Assembly (NCBI RefSeq): GCF_003818135.1
Contig: NZ_RPOH01000047.1
Span: 1-64,000 of the forward strand
Source of the DNA: Buttiauxella warmboldiae
GTDB taxonomy: Bacteria; Pseudomonadota; Gammaproteobacteria; Enterobacterales; Enterobacteriaceae
Direction of reading: 5' to 3'
DNA length: 64,000 nt
Below are positions 1 to 9,714 of the stretch, one piece after another; within the stretch, counting starts at the first letter, position 1; every line of letters starts with the position of its first letter. The notes beneath the pieces were generated by a model. That model was not told the origin of the DNA, made no database searches, and saw only the letters and a list, made by a program, of their open reading frames with translations. The translations under genes were made by a program, and so were the position numbers.

Positions 1-48
1 TCTTTGTCAGCAATCTCAGGAGCCCTCGCGGACTCCCCGGATTTGAAA

Positions 49-1287
49 TTAGTAAAGCAAACGAGCGCGGATGGTACCCGGAATCGCTTTCATAGATTTG
101 AGTGCTGCCTCAGCCACATCTTCCGCTGCATCGACATCAATCACCACATAACCCATTTGCGGGGTGGTTTGCAGATACTGCGCGGCGATGTTAATCCCCT
201 GCTCCGCAAAAATCTGGTTCAGCGCGGTCAAAATACCCGGGCGGTTTTCGTGGATGTGCAGCAGACGACTGGTGCTACCCCCGTGTAACGGCAGAGAAAC
301 CTCAGGGAAGTTCACCGCAGAGAGCGTAGAGCCGTTATCGGAGTATTTCGCCAGCTTACCCGCCACCTCCAGGCCGATGTTTTCCTGCGCTTCCTGAGTT
401 GAACCGCCGATGTGCGGCGTCAGGATCACATTGTCAAACTCACACAGCGGCGAAGTGAACGGGTCGCTGTTGGTTGCAGGCTCGGTTGGGAAGACATCGA
501 TAGCCGCGCCCGCCAGGTGCTTGCGGGCCAGCGAGTCGCACAGAGCAGGAATATCAACAACGGTACCGCGTGCACAGTTAATCAGTAACGCGCCGGGCTT
601 CATTAATGCCAGCTCATTTGCGCCAATCATATTCTTAGTGGAGGCGTTTTCAGGCACGTGCAGACTCACCACATCGCTCATATTGAGCAGGTCAGAGAGA
701 TGCTGAACCTGAGTAGCGTTACCCAGCGTCAGTTTGTTCTCAATATCATAGAAGTAAACGTGCATCCCCAGCGCTTCAGCCAGAATACCCAGCTGCGTGC
801 CGATATGGCCGTAACCAATGATGCCGAGTTTCTTGCCGCGCGCTTCATAAGAACCGACTGCCAGCTTGTTCCATACCCCGCGATGCGCTTTGGCGTTGGC
901 TTCAGGTACGCCACGCAGCAGCAGCAGCAGCTGGCCGATCACCAGTTCAGCCACCGAGCGGGTGTTGGAGAACGGAGCGTTAAATACCGGCACGCCGCGT
1001 TTAGCCGCAGCCTCCAGGTCAACCTGGTTTGTCCCGATACAGAAGCAGCCCACCGCCACCAGCTTTTCCGCCGCCGACAGAATATCTTCAGTTAGGTTAG
1101 TACGGGAACGCAGACCGATGAAATGCGCATCACGGATCGACTCTTTCAGGGCTTCGCTGTCCAGCGCACCTTTGTGGTATTCGATGTTGGTATAGCCTGC
1201 CGCGCGTAGATTATCCACGGCTTTCTGGTGTACGCCTTCCACCAGCAGGAATTTAATTTTGTCTTTATCCAGTGATACTTTTGCCAT
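49..1287 (-). CDS. serA: D-3-phosphoglycerate dehydrogenase
   Basis: Catalyses the NAD-dependent oxidation of 3-phosphoglycerate that commits carbon to serine synthesis in the cytosol. The 412-residue product is nearly collinear with E. coli SerA (410 aa). It has a Rossmann motif GYGHIGTQ near residue 158, the active-site arginine in ARGTVVD near 240, the catalytic histidine in PHIGGS near 292, and a C-terminal ACT domain from about 340 with HENRPG, the serine feedback site. A two-residue insertion sits in the hinge before the ACT domain (GGSTSRL). It is the last gene of the rpiA-serA direction, and a CRP-like site lies about 200 bp upstream. Confidence 0.97.
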   Translation of the reverse strand: MAKVSLDKDKIKFLLVEGVHQKAVDNLRAAGYTNIEYHKGALDSEALKESIRDAHFIGLRSRTNLTEDILSAAEKLVAVGCFCIGTNQVDLEAAAKRGVPVFNAPFSNTRSVAELVIGQLLLLLRGVPEANAKAHRGVWNKLAVGSYEARGKKLGIIGYGHIGTQLGILAEALGMHVYFYDIENKLTLGNATQVQHLSDLLNMSDVVSLHVPENASTKNMIGANELALMKPGALLINCARGTVVDIPALCDSLARKHLAGAAIDVFPTEPATNSDPFTSPLCEFDNVILTPHIGGSTQEAQENIGLEVAGKLAKYSDNGSTLSAVNFPEVSLPLHGGSTSRLLHIHENRPGILTALNQIFAEQGINIAAQYLQTTPQMGYVVIDVDAAEDVAEAALKSMKAIPGTIRARLLY

Positions 1288-1483
1288 TTCCCGACCCTAT
1301 TTTCAGAACTGATGTTGTGCTGTGTGATAAGAGACCCTGTAGCCAAAATATCAAAAATTACGGGCGGGGCAATATAAACGATTGCGCAGCCAGCGGGCCA
1401 GAACCGGACTAAGCCGCGATAGACAGCACAAAATGCTGAGCCAGAGAGAGAACCAGGAATGAAAAGCAGGCAGAGTTTAAGAA

Positions 1484-1499
1484 TGTGACATATGTCACC
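1484..1499. promoter_or_regulatory. CRP-like site upstream of serA
   Basis: TGTGACATATGTCACC has both TGTGA and TCAC arms with the correct six-base spacer, a near-perfect match to the CRP consensus. CRP acting at the distal serA promoter is described in E. coli. Binding here is inferred. Confidence 0.65.
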
Positions 1500-1543
1500 A
1501 AATTTGCCGTTAGATTATTTTGTCATTTTTTATGCATTATTTT

Positions 1544-1562
1544 GGGGCGCTTGATACGCCCC
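1544..1562 (-). terminator. hairpin after rpiA
   Basis: GGGGCG and CGCCCC arms around a 7-nt loop, directly downstream of the rpiA stop. The following RNA would be A-rich rather than a U-tract, so intrinsic termination is doubtful. It could instead protect the rpiA 3' end. Confidence 0.35.
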
Positions 1563-1569
1563 GGTAAGA

Positions 1570-2229
1570 TCATTTCACTATGGTTTTCACGCCGTCTGCG
1601 GTACCAATCAACGCGACATCCGCGCCGCGGTTAGCAAACAACCCCACAGTGACCACGCCCGGCAAACCGTTGATGGCATTTTCCAGCGCGACAGGATCGA
1701 TGATGCTCAGACCATACACATCCAGAATAATGTTGCCGTTATCGGTCACCACGCCCTGGCGATATTCCGGGCGGCCGCCCAGTTTTACCAGTTCACGCGC
1801 CACGCAGCTGCGCGCCATCGGAATCACTTCCACCGGCAGCGGGAAATTGCCCAGGATAGCCACCTGCTTGGATGCATCGGCAATACAGATGAACTTTTCC
1901 GCGACGGATGCGATGATTTTTTCACGGGTCAGGGCCGCGCCGCCGCCTTTGATCATCTGCATCTGGCCGTTGATCTCATCCGCACCGTCAACATAGATCC
2001 CCAGGGAATCAACTTCGTTAAGATCGTAAACCGTGATACCAAGGCTTTTCAGTTTGGCGGTAGAAGCATCGGAGCTGGAAACAGCGCCATCAATCTGATG
2101 CTTAATGGTCCCGAGAGCATCAATAAAGTGCGCGGCGGTGGAGCCGGTACCCACACCAACGATGGTGCCCGGTTGCACATACTGTAATGCTGCCCAGCCG
2201 ACTGCTTTTTTCAGTTCATCCTGCGTCAT
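1570..2229 (-). CDS. rpiA: Ribose-5-phosphate isomerase A
   Basis: Interconverts ribose 5-phosphate and ribulose 5-phosphate in the non-oxidative pentose phosphate pathway. The product is 219 residues, the family length. It shows the phosphate-binding GTGSTA loop near 26, the DGADE motif near 81-85 and the KGGGAAL loop near 94 that holds the active-site lysine. I chose the start giving [11 protein letters not shown], as in E. coli, rather than an in-frame start 45 bases upstream. It is divergent from argP and upstream of serA. Confidence 0.97.
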   Translation of the reverse strand: MTQDELKKAVGWAALQYVQPGTIVGVGTGSTAAHFIDALGTIKHQIDGAVSSSDASTAKLKSLGITVYDLNEVDSLGIYVDGADEINGQMQMIKGGGAALTREKIIASVAEKFICIADASKQVAILGNFPLPVEVIPMARSCVARELVKLGGRPEYRQGVVTDNGNIILDVYGLSIIDPVALENAINGLPGVVTVGLFANRGADVALIGTADGVKTIVK

Positions 2230-2396
2230 GGTTTTTTGCCTGTGCTGTGAAAACTGACGCGCATTATAGAGCAAGCGGCAAATAAATGTCCTGCGGTTGC
2301 CGTAATACTCGGGCGAACTTTGCGGTTTTAGTCTGGATCGACGGAAAATTTATGTCATAGTGCTGAGATAACAAAGACAGGAGTTAGCAAACGACA

Positions 2397-3296
2397 ATGA
2401 AACGCCCGGACTACAGAACGCTACAGGCGCTGGATGCGGTGATCCGTGAACGAGGATTTGAACGCGCGGCGCAGAAGCTCTGCATTACTCAATCCGCAGT
2501 TTCACAGCGTATCAAGCAGCTGGAAAATATGTTCGGCCAACCATTGTTAGTGCGCACTGTGCCTCCACGTCCAACCGAGCAGGGGCAAAAATTACTGGCG
2601 CTTTTGCGTCAGGTGGAGCTGCTGGAAGAAGAGTGGCTGGGTGATGAACAAACGGGTTCTACGCCGTTGCTGCTGTCGCTTGCGGTCAACGCCGACAGCC
2701 TGGCCACCTGGCTGTTACCGGCGCTGGCCCCGGTTCTCGCCGACTCCCCTATTCGCCTGAATCTGCAAGTGGAAGATGAAACCCGCACCCAGGAACGCCT
2801 GCGTCGTGGCGAAGTGGTCGGCGCGGTATCAATACAGCCGCAGCCGCTGCCAAGCTGCCTGGTCGACAGACTCGGCGCGCTGGATTATCTGTTTGTCGGT
2901 TCGAAAGATTTTGCCGCGCGCTATTTCCCGAATGGCGTCACGCGTTCAGCGCTGCTTAAAGCGCCAGCTGTGGCGTTTGACCATCTGGACGATATGCACC
3001 AGGCGTTTTTACAACAGAACTTCGATTTGTCACCGGGCAGCGTGCCGTGCCACATCGTTAACTCGTCCGAAGCCTTCGTACAACTAGCGCGCCAGGGCAC
3101 CACCTGCTGCATGATCCCACATCTGCAAATCGAAAGAGAGCTGAACAGCGGCGAGCTAATCGATCTGACGCCGGGCCTGATGCAGCGCCGTATGCTGTAC
3201 TGGCACCGCTTTGCACCGGAAAGCCGGATGATGCGCAACGTGACCGATGCGCTTCTCGAGTACGGGCATAAGGTTTTACGCCAGGACGCAGAATAG
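2397..3296 (+). CDS. argP: LysR-type regulator ArgP
   Basis: Transcription factor that senses lysine and arginine, best known for activating the arginine exporter gene argO. The 299-residue protein has the LysR winged helix-turn-helix at residues 3-60 ([16 protein letters not shown]) and a periplasmic-binding-like effector domain from about 90. E. coli ArgP is 297 aa. In E. coli the scpA-argK-scpBC genes follow; here the next gene is yggE, with argO beyond it, so regulator and target are only about 0.9 kb apart. It ends next to a convergent yggE and a palindromic repeat. Confidence 0.95.
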   Translation: MKRPDYRTLQALDAVIRERGFERAAQKLCITQSAVSQRIKQLENMFGQPLLVRTVPPRPTEQGQKLLALLRQVELLEEEWLGDEQTGSTPLLLSLAVNADSLATWLLPALAPVLADSPIRLNLQVEDETRTQERLRRGEVVGAVSIQPQPLPSCLVDRLGALDYLFVGSKDFAARYFPNGVTRSALLKAPAVAFDHLDDMHQAFLQQNFDLSPGSVPCHIVNSSEAFVQLARQGTTCCMIPHLQIERELNSGELIDLTPGLMQRRMLYWHRFAPESRMMRNVTDALLEYGHKVLRQDAE

Positions 3297-3303
3297 TATT
3301 TAT

Positions 3304-3333
3304 CCCCTCTCCCTTTCAGAAAGAGGGTGAGGG
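3304..3333. repeat. CCCTCTCCC-type intergenic palindrome, copy 1
   Basis: An imperfect inverted repeat (CCCTCTCCCT arm, AGGGTGAGGG arm) between convergent argP and yggE. The same sequence family recurs at 19677-19700, 40521-40566 and 47429-47455. The placement suggests an RNA 3'-end hairpin. Confidence 0.7.
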
Positions 3334-3339
3334 TAAAAT

Positions 3340-4071
3340 TTACTTCGCGGCTTCGCCCTGAGCGCGTTCCAGCTCGAACACCACATCAACCTGGTCGGCA
3401 AACTGAATCGTTTGCTGATCGTAGGTATCCTGCGCCGATACTGGCGCTGCCGCATCCGCTTTCATCATCCGCACCATTGGCGCTGGCTGGTAGTTAGAGA
3501 CGTGGTAGCGCACGCTGTAAACTGGCCCCAGCTTGCTGCTAAAGCCCTCGGCTAACAGCTTTGCCTGGCGAGCCGCATCGTCGATGGCCGCTTTACGCGC
3601 TTTGTCTTTGTATTGTTCCGGGTTGGCGACGCCAAGAGCAACGGAGCGAATTTCGTTAAGCCCCGCTTTCAGCGCCCCATCAAGCAGCTCGTTCATTTTG
3701 TCGAGCTTGCGCAGCGTGACATCAACCTGGCGCACGGCACGGTAGCCTTTCAGCTGCGTTTTGCCATCTTTCAGGTATTCATATTCTGGCTGAGTCCGCA
3801 GGTTGGCGGCGTTAATGTCTTTCTTTTCAACACCACTTTGCTGCAAGAATGTCAGGTACTGCGCCACGCGTTCGTCAGCCTGTTTCTTCGCTGATGCCGC
3901 ATCTTTGGCAGAGACATTCACTTCGATAGCGAGCGTGGCAATATCAGGAACTGCGTCCACGCTGGCGGTGCCGGATGTCACGACATGTGGGCCATTGGGC
4001 AATTCATCGGCCAATGCCGGAGTCGCAACTAATCCTACTAAAGCAGCCAGTACCAGGTTTTTAAACTGCAC
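3340..4071 (-). CDS. yggE: SIMPL-domain (DUF541) periplasmic protein YggE
   Basis: Exported protein of the SIMPL family. E. coli YggE is linked to reduced oxidative stress, but its mechanism is unknown. The 243-residue product has an N-terminal signal peptide (charged start, hydrophobic stretch, ATPALA cleavage region near 20) and the SIMPL core from about 27 to 230 (GTASVDAVPDIA). The start codon is GTG, preceded by a GGAGA ribosome site and matching the E. coli N-terminus. It is convergent with argP. Confidence 0.92.
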   Translation of the reverse strand: MQFKNLVLAALVGLVATPALADELPNGPHVVTSGTASVDAVPDIATLAIEVNVSAKDAASAKKQADERVAQYLTFLQQSGVEKKDINAANLRTQPEYEYLKDGKTQLKGYRAVRQVDVTLRKLDKMNELLDGALKAGLNEIRSVALGVANPEQYKDKARKAAIDDAARQAKLLAEGFSSKLGPVYSVRYHVSNYQPAPMVRMMKADAAAPVSAQDTYDQQTIQFADQVDVVFELERAQGEAAK

Positions 4072-4179
4072 TATAATTTCTCCATGCTATATTTCACTAA
4101 CATTACGCCCGAAAACTGCACGGGCTTCTGGCAGCAAGCTTAGCCTGAAATGCATGTTTGTCTATCGGATTAGGGCGAA

Positions 4180-4815
4180 TTACCCCATCAGCGAGGTAAG
4201 ATGGCGAACACCGTCAGCCGCAAGCTGCAGGGCAATAAACCACATCACCAGGCCGACGACGCCATTAATAATACGCTGGGCTTTGGCGGTACGCAGACGA
4301 GGCGCAAGCCATGCCGCCATCAATGCCAGGCCATAAAACCACAGGATTGACGCACTGGCGGTGCCAAGCGCAAACCAGCGCTTCGGTTCATCAGCCAGCT
4401 GCCCGCCAAGACTGCCTAAAACGACAAAGGTATCCAGATAGACATGCGGGTTAAGCCAGGTCACCGCCAGCACGGTGGCGATAATTTTCCAGCGCCCTTG
4501 CTTCATCACTTCAGCGGAGGCCAACTCAACGCTACTGCTCATCGCGGTGCGTAGTGCGCCCCAACCGTACCACAGCAAAAAGGCCACGCCGCCCCAGGTC
4601 ACAATCGCCAACAACCAGGGCGACTGCATCAGAAGCGCGCTGCCGCCAAAAATGCCTCCGCAGATCAGTATCAAATCGCTAATCGCGCAAAGAGAAGCAA
4701 TCATCAGATGGTACTGGCGGCGAATGCCCTGGTTCATCACAAAAGCATTTTGCGGACCGAGTGGCAGGATTAACGCCGCACCCAATGTAAACCCTTGAAA
4801 GAAATAAGATAACAT
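4180..4815 (-). CDS. argO: Arginine exporter ArgO
   Basis: LysE-family inner-membrane carrier that exports arginine (and the toxic analogue canavanine). The product is 211 residues, the same as E. coli, with about six hydrophobic segments and the N-terminal [14 protein letters not shown] motif typical of the family. Expression in E. coli needs ArgP and is set by arginine versus lysine; argP lies about 0.9 kb away. A perfect 11-bp inverted repeat lies about 80 bp upstream of the start codon. Confidence 0.95.
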   Translation of the reverse strand: MLSYFFQGFTLGAALILPLGPQNAFVMNQGIRRQYHLMIASLCAISDLILICGGIFGGSALLMQSPWLLAIVTWGGVAFLLWYGWGALRTAMSSSVELASAEVMKQGRWKIIATVLAVTWLNPHVYLDTFVVLGSLGGQLADEPKRWFALGTASASILWFYGLALMAAWLAPRLRTAKAQRIINGVVGLVMWFIALQLAADGVRHLTSLMG

Positions 4816-4894
4816 GATGATTCACTCTTCAGTATTTAGCGACTGAGGAAGAGTTTAATGGGGAAGAATCATTAGAGGAAATGGATAATTTTAA

Positions 4895-4921
4895 TGGTTT
4901 ATTAGCCAAACTAATAAACCA
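4895..4921. repeat. Perfect inverted repeat upstream of argO
   Basis: TGGTTTATTAG and its exact complement flank a 5-nt spacer. It lies between the argO start and the hairpin after mscS. It could be an operator half-site pair or part of the 3' end of mscS mRNA; the sequence alone does not decide. Confidence 0.6.
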
Positions 4922-4922
4922 C

Positions 4923-4942
4923 GGGCCAGCCGAAGCTGGCCC
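4923..4942 (-). terminator. mscS terminator hairpin
   Basis: An 8-bp perfect stem (GGGCCAGC/GCTGGCCC) with a tetraloop, just after the mscS stop on the minus strand, followed by GTGGTTTATT. The T-tract is weak. Confidence 0.6.
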
Positions 4943-4949
4943 CGGACAA

Positions 4950-5810
4950 TCATTCTTGTGCAGGTTCTTTCACACGTTTGAAGTTCACATCCATCTGCGG
5001 ATACGGGAAGCTAATGCCCTGGGCGTCAAACTCTTTTTTAATACGTTCCAGCACATCCCAGTAAACATTCATCAGGTCGCCGCTGTTGCTCCAGGCGCGC
5101 ACCACAAAGTTGATGGATGAAGGCCCAAGCTCATTCAGCCGCACGGTGATATCACGATCTTTGAGCACGCGCTCATCGCTGGTGATGATGTCGGTCAGGA
5201 TTTGCTTCACCTGGTCGATGTCGGAGTCATATGCCACGCCAATAATAAACTCGTTGCGGCGTACCGGTTCGCGGGAAAAGTTGATGATATTGCCGGCGAT
5301 AATTTTACCGTTTGGCACCACGACGATTTTGCCATCCAGCGTGCGCAAGGTGGTGGAGAATATCTGCACGTTAAGCACAGAGCCTGCGATCCCACCGAGA
5401 TCGACATATTCACCCGCACGGAACGGGCGGAAGGTGACAAGCAACACACCAGCAGCCAGGTTTGAAAGCGACCCCTGAAGCGCCAGACCAATGGCTAAAC
5501 CTGCGGCACCCAGCACAGCGATAACGGAGGCGGTTTGTACACCAACGCGCCCTAATGCTGCAATTAAGGTGAAGGCGATAATGCCATAACGCACCAGGGC
5601 GGAAAGGAAATCGGCCACGGTGGCATCAATATTACGCGCCAGCATCACGCGGTTGATGCCGTTAGCGACCACGCGAGCGACGATCATCCCGACGATAATA
5701 ATCGCAATCGCCGCCACAATGTTGACCGCATAGCTCAGCAGCAATGCCTGATTGCGCACCAGCCAGCCTCCGGCATTGTTAATACTGTCTACTACGTTGA
5801 GATCTTCCAT
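4950..5810 (-). CDS. mscS: Small-conductance mechanosensitive channel
   Basis: Homoheptameric inner-membrane channel that opens under membrane tension and releases solutes on osmotic downshock. The product is 286 residues, as in E. coli. It has an N-terminal periplasmic stretch, three membrane segments (about 28-60, 65-90, 96-125), and a glycine/alanine-rich pore helix ([17 protein letters not shown]). The cytosolic beta and alpha/beta cage fills the C-terminal half. It lies between fbaA and argO and ends at its own hairpin. Confidence 0.97.
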   Translation of the reverse strand: MEDLNVVDSINNAGGWLVRNQALLLSYAVNIVAAIAIIIVGMIVARVVANGINRVMLARNIDATVADFLSALVRYGIIAFTLIAALGRVGVQTASVIAVLGAAGLAIGLALQGSLSNLAAGVLLVTFRPFRAGEYVDLGGIAGSVLNVQIFSTTLRTLDGKIVVVPNGKIIAGNIINFSREPVRRNEFIIGVAYDSDIDQVKQILTDIITSDERVLKDRDITVRLNELGPSSINFVVRAWSNSGDLMNVYWDVLERIKKEFDAQGISFPYPQMDVNFKRVKEPAQE

Positions 5811-5939
5811 TCACGGTTCCTTGTCATTACACAAATTCTGCGCCGCAAAGGCACAACAGAGATTTTAAAGGGTAAACAAAACAGGCGAATATGCCAAGTT
5901 AGTCACAATATTGCTTAAAAAATCGCTGAAAATAGGCCC

Positions 5940-5963
5940 AAAAAAACCCGCGCGAGGCGGGTT
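5940..5963 (-). terminator. fbaA intrinsic terminator
   Basis: A perfect 7-bp stem AACCCGC/GCGGGTT followed on the minus strand by a run of seven T. It starts 26 bp after the fbaA stop and closes the epd-pgk-fbaA operon. Confidence 0.85.
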
Positions 5964-5988
5964 AGATTTAAGCATTTACTGCTGCAAA

Positions 5989-7065
5989 TTACAGAACGTC
6001 GATTGCGTTCAGCTCTTTGAAAGCCTGCTCCAGACGGGTAATCATAGAGGTCTGTGCAGCACGCAGCCATACGCGTGGATCGTAGTATTTCTTGTTCGGC
6101 TGGTCTTCGCCTTTCGGGTTGCCCAACTGGCCCTGCAGATAAGCTTCGTTCGCTTTGTAGTAGTTCAGGATGCCTTCCCAGGTTGCCCACTGGGTATCGG
6201 TATCGATGTTCATTTTCACTACGCCGTAGCTTACGGAGTCTTTGATTTCCTGAGCAGAAGAGCCGGAACCGCCGTGGAAGACGAAGTTCAGGCTGTTGTG
6301 CGGCAGGTTATGTTTCTTAGAAACATAGTCCTGAGAATCGCGCAGGATAGTTGGAGTCAGAACCACGTTGCCGGGTTTGTAAACGCCGTGTACGTTACCG
6401 AAAGAGGCCGCGATAGTGAAACGTGGGCTGATAGCATTCAGTTTTTCGTAAGCGTAATCAACGTCTTCTGGTTGAGTGTACAGAGCAGATGCGTCCATAT
6501 GGCTGTTATCTACGCCATCTTCTTCGCCGCCGGTGCAACCCAGTTCAATTTCCAGAGTCATGCCGATTTTGGACATACGCTCCAGGTATTTAGCACAGAT
6601 TTCGATGTTCTCTTCCAGCGACTCTTCAGACAGGTCAATCATATGAGAAGAGAACAGTGGTTTGCCCGTTGCTGCGAAGTGTTTTTCGCCCGCGTCCAAC
6701 AGACCGTCTAACCATGGCAGCAATTTCTTCGCGCAGTGGTCAGTGTGCAGAATAACTGGAACACCATAGTGTTCAGCCATCAGATGCACATGGTGCGCAC
6801 CAGAAATGCCGCCCAGGATTGCAGCCTGTTGGCCTTCAGCTTTCAGGCCTTTACCTGCCATGAATGCCGCGCCACCGTTAGAGAACTGCACGATAACGGG
6901 TGCTTTTACTTTGGCAGCAGTTTCGATAACGGCATTGATGGAGTCAGTACCTACGCAGTTCACTGCTGGCAGTGCGAAGTTGTTTTCTTTTGCTACCTGG
7001 AAAACTTTCTGTACGTCATCACCGGTGATAACACCTGGTTTTACGAAATCAAAAATCTTAGACAT
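5989..7065 (-). CDS. fbaA: Class II fructose-bisphosphate aldolase
   Basis: Zinc-dependent aldolase of glycolysis and gluconeogenesis, cleaving fructose 1,6-bisphosphate to dihydroxyacetone phosphate and glyceraldehyde 3-phosphate. The product is 358 residues (E. coli 359). It has the HTDHC metal-binding motif near 107-112, GGEEDG near 180, and the glycine-rich phosphate loop VFHGGSGSS near 265. The start chosen gives MSKIFDFVKPG, as in E. coli. It is last in epd-pgk-fbaA, separated from pgk by an internal hairpin. Confidence 0.98.
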   Translation of the reverse strand: MSKIFDFVKPGVITGDDVQKVFQVAKENNFALPAVNCVGTDSINAVIETAAKVKAPVIVQFSNGGAAFMAGKGLKAEGQQAAILGGISGAHHVHLMAEHYGVPVILHTDHCAKKLLPWLDGLLDAGEKHFAATGKPLFSSHMIDLSEESLEENIEICAKYLERMSKIGMTLEIELGCTGGEEDGVDNSHMDASALYTQPEDVDYAYEKLNAISPRFTIAASFGNVHGVYKPGNVVLTPTILRDSQDYVSKKHNLPHNSLNFVFHGGSGSSAQEIKDSVSYGVVKMNIDTDTQWATWEGILNYYKANEAYLQGQLGNPKGEDQPNKKYYDPRVWLRAAQTSMITRLEQAFKELNAIDVL

Positions 7066-7131
7066 GGTTGTTTGTCCTGTATCGTCGGCCGTTAGAAAAA
7101 ACGTTTGAGCCACCTAAGAGTGAGCAGTGGC

Positions 7132-7161
7132 AAAAAATAAACGGGCAGGAAACCCTGCCCG
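7132..7161 (-). terminator. Hairpin with T-tract between pgk and fbaA
   Basis: A perfect 8-bp stem (CGGGCAGG/CCTGCCCG) followed on the minus strand by TTTATTTTTT, seven bases after the pgk stop. It looks like an intrinsic terminator, probably partial, that sets pgk versus fbaA transcript levels. Confidence 0.75.
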
Positions 7162-7167
7162 CCATCA

Positions 7168-8331
7168 TCACTTCTTAGCGCGCTCTTCGAGCATCGCTAC
7201 TGCTGGCAGAACTTTGCCTTCCACGAATTCGAGGAATGCGCCGCCACCCGTGGAGATATAGGAGATCTTGTCAGCAATACCGAACAGGTCGATGGCTGCC
7301 AGAGTGTCGCCGCCGCCTGCGATAGAGAATGCTTCGCTGTCTGCGATTGCATTAGCAACGATTTCAGTCCCTTTACGGAAGTTCGGGAATTCGAACACGC
7401 CAACCGGGCCGTTCCACAGAATGGTTTTTGCATTCTTCAGGATTTCAGCCAGCTGCTCGGCTGATGCATCACCGATATCCAGAATCTGTTCGTCAGCTTT
7501 CACGTCGTTGACCGATTTCAGCGTTGCGGCAGCAGACTCAGAGAACTCAGTCGCTACGCGCACATCAGCAGGAACCGGGATATCACAGATAGTCAGCAGG
7601 CGTTTAGCTTCATCAACCAGGTCTGCTTCATACAGGGATTTACCCACGTTGTGGCCCTGGGCTGCAACGAAGGTGTTGGCGATGCCGCCGCCAACAATCA
7701 GCTGGTCAGCAATTTTGGACAGGGAATCCAGAACGGTCAGTTTGGTAGACACTTTAGAACCGCCAACGATAGCTACCATTGGACGAGCAGGTTCTTTCAG
7801 GGCTTTACCCAGCGCGCTCAGCTCTTCAGCCAGCAGCGGGCCTGCACAAGCGATATCGGCAAATTTGCCCACGCCGTGAGTAGAAGCCTGCGCACGGTGA
7901 GCGGTACCGAATGCGTCCATAACAAATACGTCGCACAGCGCTGCGTATTTTTTAGACAGGGTTTCGTCGTCTTTCTTTTCGCCTTTGTTAAAGCGAACGT
8001 TTTCCAGAACCACCAGTTCACCGGCAGCCACTTCAACGCCGTCGAGGTAATCTTTAGCCAGGCGTACTGGAGAAGACAATTTGTCTTTCAGGTAGTTAAC
8101 AACCGGCAGCAGAGAGAATTCTTCGTTGTACTCGCCTTCAGTCGGACGACCCAGGTGAGAAGTTACCATCACTTTAGCGCCTTGCTTCAGGGCCAGTTCG
8201 ATAGTAGGCAAAGAGGCACGGATACGCGCGTCAGATGTCACTTTCCCTTCTTTAACCGGTACGTTCAAATCTGCACGGATAAGAACTCGCTTTCCAGCCA
8301 GATCTAAATCGGTCATCTTAATTACAGACAT
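7168..8331 (-). CDS. pgk: Phosphoglycerate kinase
   Basis: Transfers phosphate from 1,3-bisphosphoglycerate to ADP in glycolysis. The product is 387 residues, identical in length to E. coli Pgk. It has the N-terminal RADLNVP substrate-binding motif near 19, [11 protein letters not shown] near 57, GGSKVSTK near 190 and the C-terminal nucleotide loop with SIAGGGDT near 340. It is the middle gene of epd-pgk-fbaA. Confidence 0.98.
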   Translation of the reverse strand: MSVIKMTDLDLAGKRVLIRADLNVPVKEGKVTSDARIRASLPTIELALKQGAKVMVTSHLGRPTEGEYNEEFSLLPVVNYLKDKLSSPVRLAKDYLDGVEVAAGELVVLENVRFNKGEKKDDETLSKKYAALCDVFVMDAFGTAHRAQASTHGVGKFADIACAGPLLAEELSALGKALKEPARPMVAIVGGSKVSTKLTVLDSLSKIADQLIVGGGIANTFVAAQGHNVGKSLYEADLVDEAKRLLTICDIPVPADVRVATEFSESAAATLKSVNDVKADEQILDIGDASAEQLAEILKNAKTILWNGPVGVFEFPNFRKGTEIVANAIADSEAFSIAGGGDTLAAIDLFGIADKISYISTGGGAFLEFVEGKVLPAVAMLEERAKK

Positions 8332-8380
8332 GGTGAATCCTCTCGTTGATTCTTAAAGTTTTGCGGACGCTTTATGCGCC

Positions 8381-9400
8381 TTACCTGAAACCACTTGCGG
8401 CCATGACTAACGTCGTGTCGAGCATTCGGTTAGCAAAGCCCCATTCGTTATCACACCAGACTAAAGTTTTAATCAGATGTTGCCCACTGACCCGGGTTTG
8501 CGTGCCGTCAACAATGGCACTGTGCGGATCGTGGTTAAAATCAGTCGAGACCAACGGTAATTCCGTATAGTCAACTATACCATGAAATGAATCCCGTGCT
8601 GCCTTTTGCAGCAACTCATTGACTTCACTGGCATTAACTGCATTTTTCACCGTCACGCTTAAATCAATTGCCGTGACGTTGATGGTCGGTACACGTACCG
8701 CAATCGCTTCAAAACAATCGTCAAACTGCGGGAAAATACGGGTGATACCGGCCGCAAGACGCGTATCGACAGGAATAATAGACTGGCTGGCGGCACGGGT
8801 GCGGCGCAAGTCCGGATGATAGGCGTCAATAACCTGTTGATCGTGCATGGCCGAGTGAATGGTAGTCACCGTGCCCCACTCAATGCCGAAAGCGTCATCC
8901 AGCAATTTGATAATGGGAATAATGCAGTTTGTGGTGCAGGAAGCATTGGAAACAATACGATGTTCAGCGACCACGCTTTCATGATTCACACCGTAAACCA
9001 CGGTGGCATCAAGGTCGTTACCGCCAGGATGGGAGAAGAGAACTTTTTTGGTGCCGGCGGCCAGATGCGCTTCACCGTCTGCACGGGAGCCAAACACACC
9101 GGTACAGTCGAGCACCACATCCACGCCCAGCTCACGCCACGGTAAATTTGCGATTTCCGGCTCATGCAGGATACGGATGGCGTCATCGCCTACCCATAAC
9201 TGGCTGCGTTCCTGACGCACATCCCAGGCGAAGCGGCCGTGGCTGGTGTCGTACTTCAACAGATGCGCCATACCCGCAGCGTCAGCCAGTTCATTGATTA
9301 CTACGACGGTAATTTCCGCACGGCGACCGGATTCGTACAAAGCACGTACCACGTTGCGCCCAATGCGACCGAAGCCATTAATTGCTATGCGTACGGTCAT
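8381..9400 (-). CDS. epd: Erythrose-4-phosphate dehydrogenase
   Basis: GAPDH-family enzyme that oxidises D-erythrose 4-phosphate to 4-phosphoerythronate, feeding the DXP-dependent pyridoxal phosphate pathway (with PdxA, also in this window). The product is 339 residues, as in E. coli. It has the NAD-binding GFGRIGRN near 8, the catalytic cysteine in SNASCTTNC near 155, and the C-terminal [12 protein letters not shown]. The ATG chosen matches the family N-terminus; the frame runs open 186 bases further upstream without homology. It is the first gene of epd-pgk-fbaA, with a Cra-like palindrome upstream. Confidence 0.97.
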   Translation of the reverse strand: MTVRIAINGFGRIGRNVVRALYESGRRAEITVVVINELADAAGMAHLLKYDTSHGRFAWDVRQERSQLWVGDDAIRILHEPEIANLPWRELGVDVVLDCTGVFGSRADGEAHLAAGTKKVLFSHPGGNDLDATVVYGVNHESVVAEHRIVSNASCTTNCIIPIIKLLDDAFGIEWGTVTTIHSAMHDQQVIDAYHPDLRRTRAASQSIIPVDTRLAAGITRIFPQFDDCFEAIAVRVPTINVTAIDLSVTVKNAVNASEVNELLQKAARDSFHGIVDYTELPLVSTDFNHDPHSAIVDGTQTRVSGQHLIKTLVWCDNEWGFANRMLDTTLVMAASGFR

Positions 9401-9520
9401 ATCTCTCCTGCCAGAATGCCTGAGACTAAGTGGCTGACAGAGTAATCCAGCAATCGTCTGAGGGGAATCCTCGCGCTCTCGAAACGGCAATTGTTTGCTT
9501 AATTGTCGAACATTGATTCG

Positions 9521-9536
9521 ACTGAAACGCTTCAGC
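9521..9536. promoter_or_regulatory. Cra (FruR) operator-like palindrome upstream of epd
   Basis: ACTGAAACGCTTCAGC contains CTGAA-N4-TTCAG symmetry, matching the Cra consensus centred on TGAAnCGnTTCA. Cra control of epd-pgk-fbaA is known in E. coli. The site lies about 120 bp upstream of the epd start. Confidence 0.7.
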
Positions 9537-9685
9537 CATGTTAAGCGATACGGGGAATAAATGGAACGCCACCCGGGGAGAGGCAACCGATCTTCTGACG
9601 CAGGTCACATTTTTGATGGAATAAGCGCAACGAATTTAGCGCGATGGACGAATAGTAGACAGTAAACGACTGTAGAAATACCGAT

Positions 9686-9714
9686 AAAAAAATGGGCCGC
9701 CTGAGCGACCCATT
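9686..9714 (-). terminator. tktA intrinsic terminator
   Basis: A 10-bp stem AATGGGCCGC/GCGACCCATT with a tetraloop (one G-T pair), followed on the minus strand by seven T. It begins 18 bp after the tktA stop. Confidence 0.85.

Larger units (their letters stand above)
1288..1569. promoter_or_regulatory. serA upstream region
   Basis: A 282-bp gap between rpiA and serA, both on the minus strand. It carries the CRP-like site at 1484-1499 and a GC-rich hairpin at 1544-1562 just after the rpiA stop. E. coli serA is known to be controlled by Lrp and cAMP-CRP from two promoters. The size of this gap fits that, but I cannot define the Lrp sites by eye. No coding frame is convincing. Confidence 0.6.

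Noticed and set aside
5911-6711. 266-codon open frame antisense to fbaA
   Set aside because: Covers the fbaA terminator and gene; shadow frame.
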